A DNA stretch of 64,000 bases from Evansella tamaricis. GTDB lineage: Bacteria; Bacillota; Bacilli; Bacillales; Salisediminibacteriaceae. Each line of letters starts with the position of its first letter. Position 1 is the first letter of the stretch. Positions 42,316 to 50,797 of this stretch are shown one piece after another. Below the pieces are notes generated by a model that worked only from the letters and a program-made list of their open reading frames with translations, did no database searches and had not been told where the DNA came from. The position numbers and the translations under genes are program-made. The DNA lies in assembly GCF_019042215.1 (NCBI RefSeq), contig NZ_JAHQCS010000121.1, positions 1-64,000 on the forward strand, read 5' to 3'.

Positions 42316-42412
42316 ATGAGAAGCGCAAGCGCTTTTCTGTCTTCCTCTACTCGTGTTTCGAAGAAGTGGATCCGTCCATCGGGCAAAACGTCACGTGTGT
42401 GGCATTCAAAAC
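42316..42412. repeat. Dispersed GC-richer repeat, copy 3 (short)
   Basis: It keeps the hairpin block AGCGCAAGCGC and the block CCGTCCATCGGGCAAAACGTC of the reverse complement of 1-250, with the part in between deleted. It starts at the stop codon of the lipoprotein gene. Confidence 0.75.
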
Positions 42413-42430
42413 ATTTAAATTAACTTTTAA

Positions 42431-42460
42431 AAGGAGCAGGTGAATATTTACTCACCCTGC
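42431..42460. terminator. Bidirectional terminator
   Basis: AAGGAGCAGGTGA pairs with TCACCCTGCTCTTTTT with one bulge, between convergent genes. Confidence 0.75.
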
Positions 42461-42470
42461 TCTTTTTCTC

Positions 42471-43010
42471 TTATTCAAAATGCCTTTCAATGTAAGCTCT
42501 CTCTTCTTCTTCAGTCATTAGCCTGGTGGCTTTTCCAATAGTTCCATTTTGAAGATCCCAAATCGCGTTATGGTCTTCTACCGCTTTACTAAAATCACCA
42601 TTTGACCAGCGATTTAAAATGTCTTTATAGACCGCTTCATGTTTGAAAGAATTGGCATTTACCACTTCTAGTAATCGCTCAACACGTTCGGGTGTTATTT
42701 GCATGTGTCCCCATTTTTGCTCAGCATAGACTTTTTGATGACTCATATAGTGTAAATAATTTTGCACTGCGTGCTCTGGTAAATCTAAAGGAAATTCTTC
42801 AACAACTTCATCAGCAGAGGTACCCGGGTGATTCGGCTCTTCTTCAGCCTCAACCTCTCCATCCATAACCATTTCTTCAATTGCAAATTCATCTTGACTA
42901 ATCTCTTCGTCCTCTTGAAATGGTTCTTCCTGATTATAAAAAGTATAAAGAAAGAAGCTTACTAGTATACCAACAGTAACAATAATTGAAATGATTATAG
43001 TTTTCTTCAT
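42471..43010 (-). CDS. DUF6241-like membrane-anchored protein
   Basis: The 179-residue protein has one N-terminal membrane helix (about 5-24), a very acidic linker (about 28-75) and a C-terminal helical domain of about 100 residues. That domain has A-V-Q-N-Y-L-H-Y-M-S-H-Q-K-V-x-A-x-x-K-W-G and W-S-N-G-D-F-S, which match the DUF6241 pattern as I remember it. Function is unknown. The ribosome binding site (GGGGAT) is moderate. Confidence 0.65.
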   Translation of the reverse strand: MKKTIIISIIVTVGILVSFFLYTFYNQEEPFQEDEEISQDEFAIEEMVMDGEVEAEEEPNHPGTSADEVVEEFPLDLPEHAVQNYLHYMSHQKVYAEQKWGHMQITPERVERLLEVVNANSFKHEAVYKDILNRWSNGDFSKAVEDHNAIWDLQNGTIGKATRLMTEEEERAYIERHFE

Positions 43011-43067
43011 ATTATCCCCACTTTTTGATGAGTTTCATAGATTAATCGGAATCCTAATGATTATTAT

Positions 43068-43107
43068 ACTCAATAAGGTATACCAAAAACGGTATACCTT
43101 ATTGAGT
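43068..43107. other. Perfect 17-bp palindromic hairpin
   Basis: ACTCAATAAGGTATACC and GGTATACCTTATTGAGT are perfect arms around a 6-base loop. Neither strand has a T-run after the stem. It lies between the RNase H-like gene (stop 43219) and the DUF6241-like gene (start 43010), both on the reverse strand, so it is either an intrinsic terminator without a U-tract, an operator or a small mobile repeat. Confidence 0.8.
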
Positions 43108-43218
43108 AGTAATTAGAAATTTGAGAAAAACCGGAGATAAATCTGTCAACGGGATTATTTCCAATGGTCTCTATAATGCGAGTATGACACGTTCCCATTT
43201 AATATTTTATGTATTGCC

Positions 43219-43890
43219 TTAATTACGTTTTTCATCATTCACTTCGATTGTACTGGTTATCTCTATTTCTTTTAACGCCTGAGACGCTAAATGATCCGCT
43301 TCTTGGTTCTGTTTCCTTGAGACAAGTTCATACTCTGGAGTAATCCCCATTTCCTTCATTTTATCTTCTATTCTGTCTGCCCAACCGTTAAGTGTTTTTT
43401 CCATACAAGGCCATTCTCCATTTAATTGGTTGATTACAACTTGGGAATCGCCAATAATCATTACTGGCATATGATGGACACCTAGATTTTCTAATTCTTG
43501 TATTCCCAGGTGCAGTGCAGCATATTCTGCTTCGTTGTTTGTATCAAGTGAGTTCACTAAGCGGTTTTTTCGATGTCTAAATGCTTTCCCGTTCTTCTCA
43601 TAAAAAACAACACACCCCAAACCAGACTTTTTAGTCTCGATATCAAACCCACCATCAAAATAAACAAAAATGTTATGGGGCTCCGTCTCCACTTCTTCTA
43701 CATACTTCTTCAGTTCTTTTAGTGTCCATGAACTATCATAATCATCTAAAAAGATCATATTTTTGATACGACCAGTTCGTCGTAAATCATCACTGATCAA
43801 AAGTGCTGTGTCTGCGGTCATCTCATCTGAAACAAAATTTGTCTCCGTTCCTTTTGGTGTTTTATAAGATATTTCAATTCTTAACTTCAT
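43219..43890 (-). CDS. RNase HI-like protein with extra N-terminal domain
   Basis: The 223-residue protein has an uncharacterised N-terminal domain of about 70 residues and an RNase HI domain. The domain keeps the four acidic active-site residues: Y-F-D79-G-G, N-N-E-A-E-Y-A-A, G-D-S-Q-V-V, and Q-E-A-D-H-L-A. The architecture resembles B. subtilis YpeP. It should cleave RNA in RNA-DNA hybrids, though Bacillus homologues differ in activity. AAGGTGG precedes the ATG. It probably shares a transcript with the hypothetical gene 106 bases upstream. Confidence 0.85.
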   Translation of the reverse strand: MKLRIEISYKTPKGTETNFVSDEMTADTALLISDDLRRTGRIKNMIFLDDYDSSWTLKELKKYVEEVETEPHNIFVYFDGGFDIETKKSGLGCVVFYEKNGKAFRHRKNRLVNSLDTNNEAEYAALHLGIQELENLGVHHMPVMIIGDSQVVINQLNGEWPCMEKTLNGWADRIEDKMKEMGITPEYELVSRKQNQEADHLASQALKEIEITSTIEVNDEKRN

Positions 43891-43996
43891 TATTAGACCA
43901 CCTTACATAAAACTGTGAAAAACAAGGTTACTTTATGACCATTGTTCCCTATGATAAACAGTATTATTTAGGTTGTTTATTGAAATATGGGAGGGC

Positions 43997-44770
43997 TTAA
44001 GGAAAACGCAGTATCTCTTCATCTGATTTTTGTTCCTTTAACATATAATATTTCATTGATTTTTTGTTGATCTTTAACGCTTCATCCAAGTTCTCACTTT
44101 TAACTTTTTTGGCTTCGTTTTTTAAAAATTCATCGTTCTGCATTAACTGTGTATAAAACACCTGTTGTTCTCGTTTCAAATCCTTCCATAGACTTGTTTC
44201 CTCCATTTTCTCTTTCCATTGAAGAAGTACATCCATATTGCGTGACAACTCAAAAACAACATGAAATTGGATCGTTTCTAATTTTGCAGCTGTATATATC
44301 GCAAGTTCAAGTTCAGCTTCTGCTAATGGCAGGTTTTTTTCTTTTCTGTCCTTTATGTGATCCCAAAAATCTTCATATGTCTTACGCAACGTCAATTGAT
44401 ATCCAAGCAGTTTCTTAATGAACTTATAGCCATCACCCCAATGGGGGTTTGGATGATCATCCATTTTTGCCAATGGGACCCGAAAGAAATCCAGGTTTAC
44501 GTGAGCACGCATTCGTCCTTCTTCCAGTATTTTCTCTGACAAACGATAGAATTGATATAAATACTTGTGCGCCTTTTTTGCATCATGAAACACTTCTTCC
44601 ACGTCTGAGATCACAGCAGAAGCAACTGGCTGGTTAAGCCTTATATAATCAACTAAATAATAGTTCCTTCCGGATATCTCATAGGGATACGGATAAATGG
44701 ATACTTTTTCTATCCAGCTTTTGTATTTTTTTGCTTTCTTTTTGATATGTAATGTGGAACGATTAAACAC
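43997..44770 (-). CDS. Hypothetical protein, 257 aa
   Basis: A soluble, highly charged, mostly helical protein with no signal peptide or membrane helix. The N-terminal part (about 1-55) contains a beta-rich stretch Y-P-Y-P-Y-E-I-S-G-R-N-Y-Y-L-V-D-Y. From about 60 on it is mainly charged helices. The C-terminal end is strongly basic and acidic mixed (K-K-V-K-S-E-N-L-D-E). I do not recognise a family. The start is a GTG at 44770 with a moderate AAAGG site ten bases upstream. Confidence 0.65.
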   Translation of the reverse strand: MFNRSTLHIKKKAKKYKSWIEKVSIYPYPYEISGRNYYLVDYIRLNQPVASAVISDVEEVFHDAKKAHKYLYQFYRLSEKILEEGRMRAHVNLDFFRVPLAKMDDHPNPHWGDGYKFIKKLLGYQLTLRKTYEDFWDHIKDRKEKNLPLAEAELELAIYTAAKLETIQFHVVFELSRNMDVLLQWKEKMEETSLWKDLKREQQVFYTQLMQNDEFLKNEAKKVKSENLDEALKINKKSMKYYMLKEQKSDEEILRFP

Positions 44771-44869
44771 CTAATCACAACCTTTCACTGTTCGTTCTCG
44801 TAATCTAGTTTATCATATATTTACTAAATAAACCTTGCTTTGATACTACAGGAAGGAAGTACATGCTAA

Positions 44870-44900
44870 AGAAAAAAACCGATGCAAATATCATCGGTTC
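44870..44900 (-). terminator. Terminator of the MBL/TetR operon
   Basis: AACCGATG and CATCGGTT are perfect arms, and the reverse strand continues with TTTTTTT. It lies just past the TetR stop. Confidence 0.8.
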
Positions 44901-44921
44901 TTCATTGGATTTGAATTAAAA

Positions 44922-45548
44922 TTATTCCCCATCTTTTTGAAAAGATTCGAATCCACGAACGATCAGTTCAACTGATTTGGAAACAACGGGATAAATCCGT
45001 TCTAGGATAGATTCCACTGGCTCATTACTTTCAATGTAAGTCATTATCACACCGTGGACCTGATAAAAAACGATTCTAGAGATGGTAAGAAGTTCCTGTT
45101 CATCTACCTCTATCAGCACCTGTTTCAATGAAAGCCTCAATAGATTAAATATTTGATTCCTTAATTGATTCACCTCTAACCTTGTTTTTTCCAGGTCTAC
45201 CCTTTCCCCCCTGGTTGTGGAGTAAAGAAGATACATATTCCGATTTGAAATGCCGAATTCTACAAATTTAGAACATGTCACTTTGAGAGCAAGAAGAGGA
45301 TCCGTTTCTTTTTCTAGTATATTCTTTGTCCCATGATATAAACTTTCCAGAGGTGGTATGGATATCTTCTCAAGTAGTGTTTCTTTATCTTTATAATAAA
45401 TATAAATTGCAGTGTGTGAACATCCTGCCTCCTTGGCAATCTCCCGGATTGTCACAGAAGAAAATCCTTTCTCAGCAAATAATTTTTTTGCTGCATTTAA
45501 TATTCTCTCTTTTGTTAGGGTAGACTTCTGCTGATTCTTGTTTATCAT
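44922..45548 (-). CDS. TetR family transcriptional regulator
   Basis: The 208-residue protein has a TetR-type helix-turn-helix at about 15-60: A-A-K-K-L-F-A-E-K-G-F, V-T-I-R-E-I-A-K-E-A-G-C-S-H, Y-Y-K-D-K. The ligand-binding C-terminal half is unassigned. It is the second gene of an operon behind the MBL hydrolase, 21 bases after it. The operon promoter carries two adjacent palindromes, so the protein probably represses its own operon. Confidence 0.92.
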   Translation of the reverse strand: MINKNQQKSTLTKERILNAAKKLFAEKGFSSVTIREIAKEAGCSHTAIYIYYKDKETLLEKISIPPLESLYHGTKNILEKETDPLLALKVTCSKFVEFGISNRNMYLLYSTTRGERVDLEKTRLEVNQLRNQIFNLLRLSLKQVLIEVDEQELLTISRIVFYQVHGVIMTYIESNEPVESILERIYPVVSKSVELIVRGFESFQKDGE

Positions 45549-45569
45549 TCTAATTCTATCCTTCCGTTA

Positions 45570-46262
45570 CTACATTAAGGCACCTTTTTTTTCATTCATT
45601 TTTAGCCATTTAGTGGCATATGCATCATATTGTTTATCCGGTTCACTGACATCCATTCCATGACAAACACTAACTAATTTTGGTTTAAGTTCCTTTACAA
45701 TTTTTCCACTTATAATAGCCTGTTTCATATCTGCTGTAAACATTGGTATGGGACGGTTAATTCCATTTGAATTAGAGGTAAATAAATCACCACTTATTAA
45801 TATATTGTCTTTTGCATGATAGTATGCCACGTGTCCAGGTGAATGACCAGGTGTATGATATGGAACTAAGTCACCAATAATCTCCATTTTATTATCCGAT
45901 TCCTCTAATGCTTTTAGCACTCCATCCATCACTACTTTTGTTGCTTTTTTTCTTCCTGGATAAGGGAGTTCTCCTTCCATGTATGGGATTTCCAAACCAT
46001 GGACATAAACATTAACCGATTTTTTTTCTAATATTCCTTGAAGAGCACCTATGTGATCAGAATGTCCGTGAGTAAGTAGAATTCTCTTCAGTGGCCCGGC
46101 ATTTAATGAATCAATAAATTTTAAAATTCGATTCGTCATCGACTTTAATCCACAATCAATCAAGGTAACCCCATCTTCTTCCCTTACGATCCAAACACTC
46201 ATTGGAAGTATCATCCAAATACTTAATTTCCAAACATTTTCTGATATTTTCTTTATCTTCAT
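45570..46262 (-). CDS. MBL-fold metallohydrolase
   Basis: The 230-residue protein has the metallo-beta-lactamase zinc motif T-H-G-H-S-D-H-I-G near 64-72, the third-site histidine in H-T-P-G-H-S-P-G-H, and the bridging Asp in S-G-D-L-F. It resembles general MBL hydrolases related to lactonases and glyoxalase II. The substrate is unknown. The ATG at 46262 is chosen since AGGAGAG lies five bases upstream; the frame is open to 46295 over the operator. It is co-transcribed with the TetR gene, which suggests a detoxification role under ligand-responsive control. Confidence 0.9.
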   Translation of the reverse strand: MKIKKISENVWKLSIWMILPMSVWIVREEDGVTLIDCGLKSMTNRILKFIDSLNAGPLKRILLTHGHSDHIGALQGILEKKSVNVYVHGLEIPYMEGELPYPGRKKATKVVMDGVLKALEESDNKMEIIGDLVPYHTPGHSPGHVAYYHAKDNILISGDLFTSNSNGINRPIPMFTADMKQAIISGKIVKELKPKLVSVCHGMDVSEPDKQYDAYATKWLKMNEKKGALM

Positions 46263-46287
46263 GATTCTCTCTCCTCTATATTTAACG

Positions 46288-46315
46288 GTAACCACCGGTT
46301 ACTAACCGATGGTTA
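46288..46315 (-). promoter_or_regulatory. Tandem TetR-type operator
   Basis: Two palindromes abut: GTAACC-ACC-GGTTAC at 46288-46302 and TAACC-GAT-GGTTA at 46303-46315. Their centres are about 14 bases apart. They follow the -10 of the MBL/TetR promoter directly, the expected position for autorepression. Confidence 0.75.
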
Positions 46316-46316
46316 T

Positions 46317-46345
46317 AATATATCAAATAGATTCCCCTTGTGCAA
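46317..46345 (-). promoter_or_regulatory. SigA promoter of the MBL/TetR operon
   Basis: Read on the reverse strand, TTGCAC and TATATT are separated by 17 bases, and the tandem operator follows at once. Confidence 0.65.
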
Positions 46346-46494
46346 TAATTATTTATCATTTTTGTAGTAAAACCTCCATGTTAGCTAAAATTTAGAGAAA
46401 AGGCACTATTTATCCTAAGAAGCAAATGGTAATATATAACTGCTTTATCATTTTCATCGATGATACTAAAAATCTATTAATGTGAGGGACGTCA

Positions 46495-48765
46495 ATGTTT
46501 CACTCCTATAAATCAGCAAAACTTTTTATTCTTATATCTGTCATTTTTTTAGTTTCTTGGATGGTTGCTTTTCATGATAGCGCTTGGTGGAGAATGATTG
46601 GGGTTTCCTTGATTTCATTTTTAGGAGGGCTAGTGGCACTCCAGTGGACCTATAGAGCATTTAAATCAACTAAAGATAGTTCTCGATTGTTTTGGTTACA
46701 GTTAGGTTTGGGCATACTTGTTTATATCTCGGGTTACGTAACATCGTTTTTATCCCTTTTACTTTATAATTCTATGGAGCCCTCAGTCGTTTCCTTCACA
46801 TTATGGGTTATTGGGTATTTCTTTTTTTTGAGTTCGCTGTTATATAAAACTAAACTTACAGGTATCTCCTTTTTTAATAACCCTCAATTTTTTGACATCA
46901 TTGTATTAATGGGTGCAGCTGTTGTCATTAGTATCTACTATCTTGTGGAACCAATTATGAGGCTTACGTATAACTCTTTTTATATTACGTTCTTAAGTTT
47001 GTCTTCACAGATCATTAACTTATGTATTTTATTTTTTATCACCTATTTATATTATTTATCACGCTATAGCAGCCGTATGGAAAGAAAAGTAATTCATATT
47101 TTAGTGTTTTCTTTTATGATTCATATTATTGCAGTTTTTGGTTTTTCCATTTTGGCACTAAACAATATATACTATTTAGGATCTATTTTTGATCTTTTCT
47201 GGTTTTTATCTATGATGATTATTGGATTAACTGGTACTCTTGCTGGATCCTTTTCATCAAGACAATCTGAATGGAAAATAAAAGAACATGTATCAGGATC
47301 GGAAACTTACATCCCATACATAAGTACGATTATTCTGTTCATAATGGTATTTAAAAGCTATGAATGGAAATATAACGTACTGAGTATCGGTTTAACTAGT
47401 ATCTTTTTTATGATCATAACAAGACACCGTATCATTATAAAAAGAAACAAAACATTAATGGAAAAATATCGAGAACTAGCATATCATGACCCATTGACCG
47501 GGTTGTCAAATCGGACAAGTTTCAAAACAAACTTAGTAACAGCATTGGAATATGCGAAATCAAACGAGACCCAGGTGGGAATTTTATTATTAGACCTAGA
47601 TCGATTTAAAAATGTGAACGACACACTCGGACACTATGTAGGAGATCGGTTACTAAAAAAGGCAGCAGGACGCCTAAGGTCATCTCTTAAAACCACGGAT
47701 CAAATCTACCGTATCGGCGGTGATGAATTTGTTATCGTTCTTACCGAAAGTTCTAGCAAAGAATGTATAGAAACATCCGAAAAAATTATTGAAAAATTTT
47801 CAAAGTCCTTTTACATTGGGAATCATGAAATTACTGTAACCCCAAGTATTGGAATCAGTACCTATCCTCAAGATGGGGATTCCATCCATTCGCTATTAAA
47901 GTGCGCTGATGCTGCAATGTACATCGCAAAAGAAAAGGGAAGAAATAATTATGAATTCCATGATTCAGACGTAAATAAAGTAATGTCTCGGAATTTATAC
48001 ATTGAAAATGAACTTCGAAAAGCTATTGAAAGAAAACAATTTTCTCTTTATTATCAACCAATATTTCATATTGATTCAGGTGAACTCTTCGGAATGGAAG
48101 CCTTGTTGCGTTGGAACCACCCTTCATTAGGTTCCGTTTCTCCAACAGAGTTTATTCCAATTGCAGAGGATACAGGCCAGATTGTTTCCATTGGAACATG
48201 GGTTACAGAACAAGCATGTAAACAAACAAAAGTTTGGCATGAAATGGGCTTTCCAACTACAGTTTTATCTATTAATGTATCACCTCTTCAGTTTGAACAC
48301 AGAAATTTTGTTCATACAATTAAAACGATTATTGAACAAACAGGCCTAGATCCTCCGTTTTTAAAATTGGAGATAACAGAAAGTATCATGAAAAATGTAA
48401 CAACATCCACAAACGTTCTAAATGAATTAAGGGAATATGGAGTTAAAACTGCCATCGATGATTTTGGAACTGGATATTCCTCTTTGTATATTCTAAAAAA
48501 AATGCCTATAGATACTATAAAGATTGATAAATCATTTATTGATGACCTTGAAGAGCATACTAGCGAATCTATGGTGAAAGCTATTATAGAAATGGGTTTG
48601 AATTTAAATCTCACAATAGTTGCAGAAGGAGTAGAAAAATATTGTCAGTTAGAAACGCTCAAAAAATTAAATTGTACCCTTGGACAGGGCTATTATTTTC
48701 AAAAACCTGTTTCAGGTAAAGGTTTCGAACAGTTATTAATTCGTACTAAAATACGTGAAGACTAG
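46495..48765 (+). CDS. Membrane GGDEF-EAL protein (diguanylate cyclase/phosphodiesterase)
   Basis: The 756-residue protein has about nine membrane helices (1-310), a GGDEF domain (about 325-485) and an EAL domain (about 500-750). The cyclase motif G-G-D-E-F is intact. The EAL part is also intact: G-M-E-A-L-L-R-W, I-N-V-S, E-I-T-E-S, D-D-F-G-T-G-Y-S-S-L, and the late E-G-V-E. It may therefore make or degrade c-di-GMP. The sensing region is not recognised. GAGGGA precedes the ATG. It stands alone between the TetR operon and the RNase J gene. Confidence 0.95.
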   Translation: MFHSYKSAKLFILISVIFLVSWMVAFHDSAWWRMIGVSLISFLGGLVALQWTYRAFKSTKDSSRLFWLQLGLGILVYISGYVTSFLSLLLYNSMEPSVVSFTLWVIGYFFFLSSLLYKTKLTGISFFNNPQFFDIIVLMGAAVVISIYYLVEPIMRLTYNSFYITFLSLSSQIINLCILFFITYLYYLSRYSSRMERKVIHILVFSFMIHIIAVFGFSILALNNIYYLGSIFDLFWFLSMMIIGLTGTLAGSFSSRQSEWKIKEHVSGSETYIPYISTIILFIMVFKSYEWKYNVLSIGLTSIFFMIITRHRIIIKRNKTLMEKYRELAYHDPLTGLSNRTSFKTNLVTALEYAKSNETQVGILLLDLDRFKNVNDTLGHYVGDRLLKKAAGRLRSSLKTTDQIYRIGGDEFVIVLTESSSKECIETSEKIIEKFSKSFYIGNHEITVTPSIGISTYPQDGDSIHSLLKCADAAMYIAKEKGRNNYEFHDSDVNKVMSRNLYIENELRKAIERKQFSLYYQPIFHIDSGELFGMEALLRWNHPSLGSVSPTEFIPIAEDTGQIVSIGTWVTEQACKQTKVWHEMGFPTTVLSINVSPLQFEHRNFVHTIKTIIEQTGLDPPFLKLEITESIMKNVTTSTNVLNELREYGVKTAIDDFGTGYSSLYILKKMPIDTIKIDKSFIDDLEEHTSESMVKAIIEMGLNLNLTIVAEGVEKYCQLETLKKLNCTLGQGYYFQKPVSGKGFEQLLIRTKIRED

Positions 48766-48781
48766 AATTGTAAAATGTCAA

Positions 48782-48816
48782 AAGGCCTCCAGGTTCATAT
48801 AGAACTGGAGGTCTTA
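48782..48816. terminator. Bidirectional terminator
   Basis: GGCCTCCAGGTTC pairs with GAACTGGAGGTC with minor mismatch, and a T-run lies on the reverse strand. It separates convergent genes. Confidence 0.75.
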
Positions 48817-48918
48817 CTACTATAAACAATTGCTTAAGCATTGTATTCAGCCTATCTTCAGGTTACAAACATTTTTCCAGATAATGATTTTGCAAGTTTA
48901 CACTCCTATCTTATATTA

Positions 48919-50592
48919 TTAAACCTCAATAATGACAGGCAAAATCATAGGTTTTTTCTTTATATGTGAAAAGATGTATTGCCCCACTGTCCTTTTAAGA
49001 TGTTTTTTAATGACATGCCACTCATTTCTACTTGATTCTGGAAGTTCGTTTACTGTCTTTTTAATAAGATCGTTGATGTCATTTAACAGCTTTTCCGATT
49101 CTTTCATATGGATAAATCCCCTGGAAATAGTATCTGGATTAGAGACAAGTTTCTTTTCTGATTTACTCATTGTTAAAATCATAATGAGCATTCCGTCTTC
49201 CGATAATTGTTTCCGGTCACGTAAAACGATATCACCGACCTCACCAACACCAATTCCATCCACATACGTATTCCCTGTTTCCACCTTCCTTGTTTGCCGT
49301 GCTTCTCCATGTTTAATATCTACTACATCACCATTATTGATAATAAAAGTATTTCCTAGTTCAACACCTACTGATTCGGCTAAAAGCCGATGATGATGGA
49401 GCATTCGATACTCTCCATGAATTGGGATAAAATACTTTGGTTTCATTAATGTTAACATCAGTTTTAAATCTTCCTGATAACCATGACCAGATACGTGCAT
49501 CCCCGATGAACTTCCGGAACCATAGATTACTTTTGCCCCTATGGTAAATAAATTATCTACAATTCGAGTCACTGCTTTTTCATTTCCAGGAATAGGACCT
49601 GCTGCTAATATCACCGTATCCCCTGCTAATATTTCTACACCACGGAAATTTCCCGTTGACAACCTGGAAAGTGCTGCCATTGGTTCTCCTTGACTACCAG
49701 TACATAAGATGGCCACCTTTTCAGGAGGAAGATCATTGATTTGATTCTGGTCAATTAACATTCCGTCAGGTACACTTAAGTACCCCCGTTCCATTGCCAC
49801 TTGAACGACATTTACCATGCTTCGACCGAGAAGTGCAAGCTTACGTTGTGTTTTTTGAGCTGCGTCCACCACTTGCTGAACCCTGCTAATATTTGATGCA
49901 AATGTTGACAAAATTACCTTCCTGTCCGCTTTTATAAATGCCTCGTCCACATGTTCTCCTACAATTTGTTCTGTTGGTGTTGACCCTCTTCTTTCCGCGT
50001 TCGTACTTTCCGACAAAAGAAGAAGTACCCCTTCTTTTCCGATCTCAGCCATTTTATGAATATCGGAATGCTCGTTCTTCGCAGGTGTATAATCAAACTT
50101 GAAATCCCCAGTATGTACAATGTTTCCTTCTGGTGTTCTGAAAACGATACCTAAACAATCTGGAATACTGTGTGTCACTTTAAAAAAATCAATGGAAATA
50201 TTATTAAAAGTCAGCTTAGACTTGGCATTTATTTCATTTAATTCTGATTCACGAAAAATCTTATGTTCTTTTAGTTTTAATTCAATAAGCCCTAGAGTAA
50301 AACGTGTGGCATAGACCGGAATATTTAATTTTTTTAAGAAAAATGGTATTCCACCTATGTGATCCTCATGTCCGTGTGTAACAATTAATGCTTTCACTTT
50401 ATTTTTGTTCTCTAATAAATATGTAATATCAGGAATAATTAAATCAATTCCTAACAAGCTTTCATCTGGAAATTTATTACCACAATCTATAATTACAATA
50501 TCCTCTCCATATTGTATCGCATACATATTCTTACCAATTTCATGTAATCCACCAAGGGCAAATACCGATAAAGCCTCTTCTTTTGTACTCAC
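48919..50592 (-). CDS. Ribonuclease J paralogue
   Basis: RNase J enzymes are beta-CASP metallo-hydrolases with 5'-3' exonuclease and endonuclease activity on RNA. The 557-residue protein has A-L-G-G-L-H-E-I-G-K-N, the zinc motif T-H-G-H-E-D-H-I-G-G, G-D-F-K-F-D, the C-T-G-S-Q-G-E-P beta-CASP motif, S-G-H-G and I-H-G-E-Y-R. The C-terminal R-P-M-I-L-P-type ending (K-P-M-I-L-P-V-I-I-E-V) is also shared with RNase J1. Neighbours are not those of rnjA or rnjB in Bacillus subtilis, so it may be an additional copy. The start is GTG at 50592 after GGAGGG. Confidence 0.9.
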   Translation of the reverse strand: MSTKEEALSVFALGGLHEIGKNMYAIQYGEDIVIIDCGNKFPDESLLGIDLIIPDITYLLENKNKVKALIVTHGHEDHIGGIPFFLKKLNIPVYATRFTLGLIELKLKEHKIFRESELNEINAKSKLTFNNISIDFFKVTHSIPDCLGIVFRTPEGNIVHTGDFKFDYTPAKNEHSDIHKMAEIGKEGVLLLLSESTNAERRGSTPTEQIVGEHVDEAFIKADRKVILSTFASNISRVQQVVDAAQKTQRKLALLGRSMVNVVQVAMERGYLSVPDGMLIDQNQINDLPPEKVAILCTGSQGEPMAALSRLSTGNFRGVEILAGDTVILAAGPIPGNEKAVTRIVDNLFTIGAKVIYGSGSSSGMHVSGHGYQEDLKLMLTLMKPKYFIPIHGEYRMLHHHRLLAESVGVELGNTFIINNGDVVDIKHGEARQTRKVETGNTYVDGIGVGEVGDIVLRDRKQLSEDGMLIMILTMSKSEKKLVSNPDTISRGFIHMKESEKLLNDINDLIKKTVNELPESSRNEWHVIKKHLKRTVGQYIFSHIKKKPMILPVIIEV

Positions 50593-50706
50593 CTTAATCC
50601 CTCCACCGATGTTAATTTAAATTTAGTATGACCCGTTTCCACTTTCATTATCAGATGGTAAATGTTTTAGATGTGAAAGTTATAAATGGGTACATAGATA
50701 AAAATA

Positions 50707-50735
50707 TTGACATACTAGAAGAAATAATGTAAATT
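50707..50735 (+). promoter_or_regulatory. Promoter of guaC
   Basis: TTGACA at 50707-50712 and TAAATT at 50730-50735 are separated by 17 bases. The -10 is weak. The PurR-type operator starts five bases downstream. Confidence 0.5.
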
Positions 50736-50739
50736 ACCG

Positions 50740-50784
50740 AAGGGCGAACATTTTATTTCATTTTATATTTAATTATTCGTATTT
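50740..50784. promoter_or_regulatory. PurR operator-like paired PurBoxes upstream of guaC
   Basis: A PurBox-like AAGGGCGAACATT lies at 50740-50752. Its inverted partner ATTATTCGTATTT lies at 50772-50784, and its complement fits AWWWCCGAACWWT at 11 of 13 positions. The two CGAA cores are 31 bases apart, the arrangement known for Bacillus PurR sites. Confidence 0.6.
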
Positions 50785-50797
50785 AGGGGTGTAGTAC

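Noticed and set aside
42322-42340. cre-like sequence around AAGCGCAAGCGCTTTT
   Set aside because: It is part of the hairpin block of dispersed repeat copy 3 and its symmetry is that of the repeat, not of cre.
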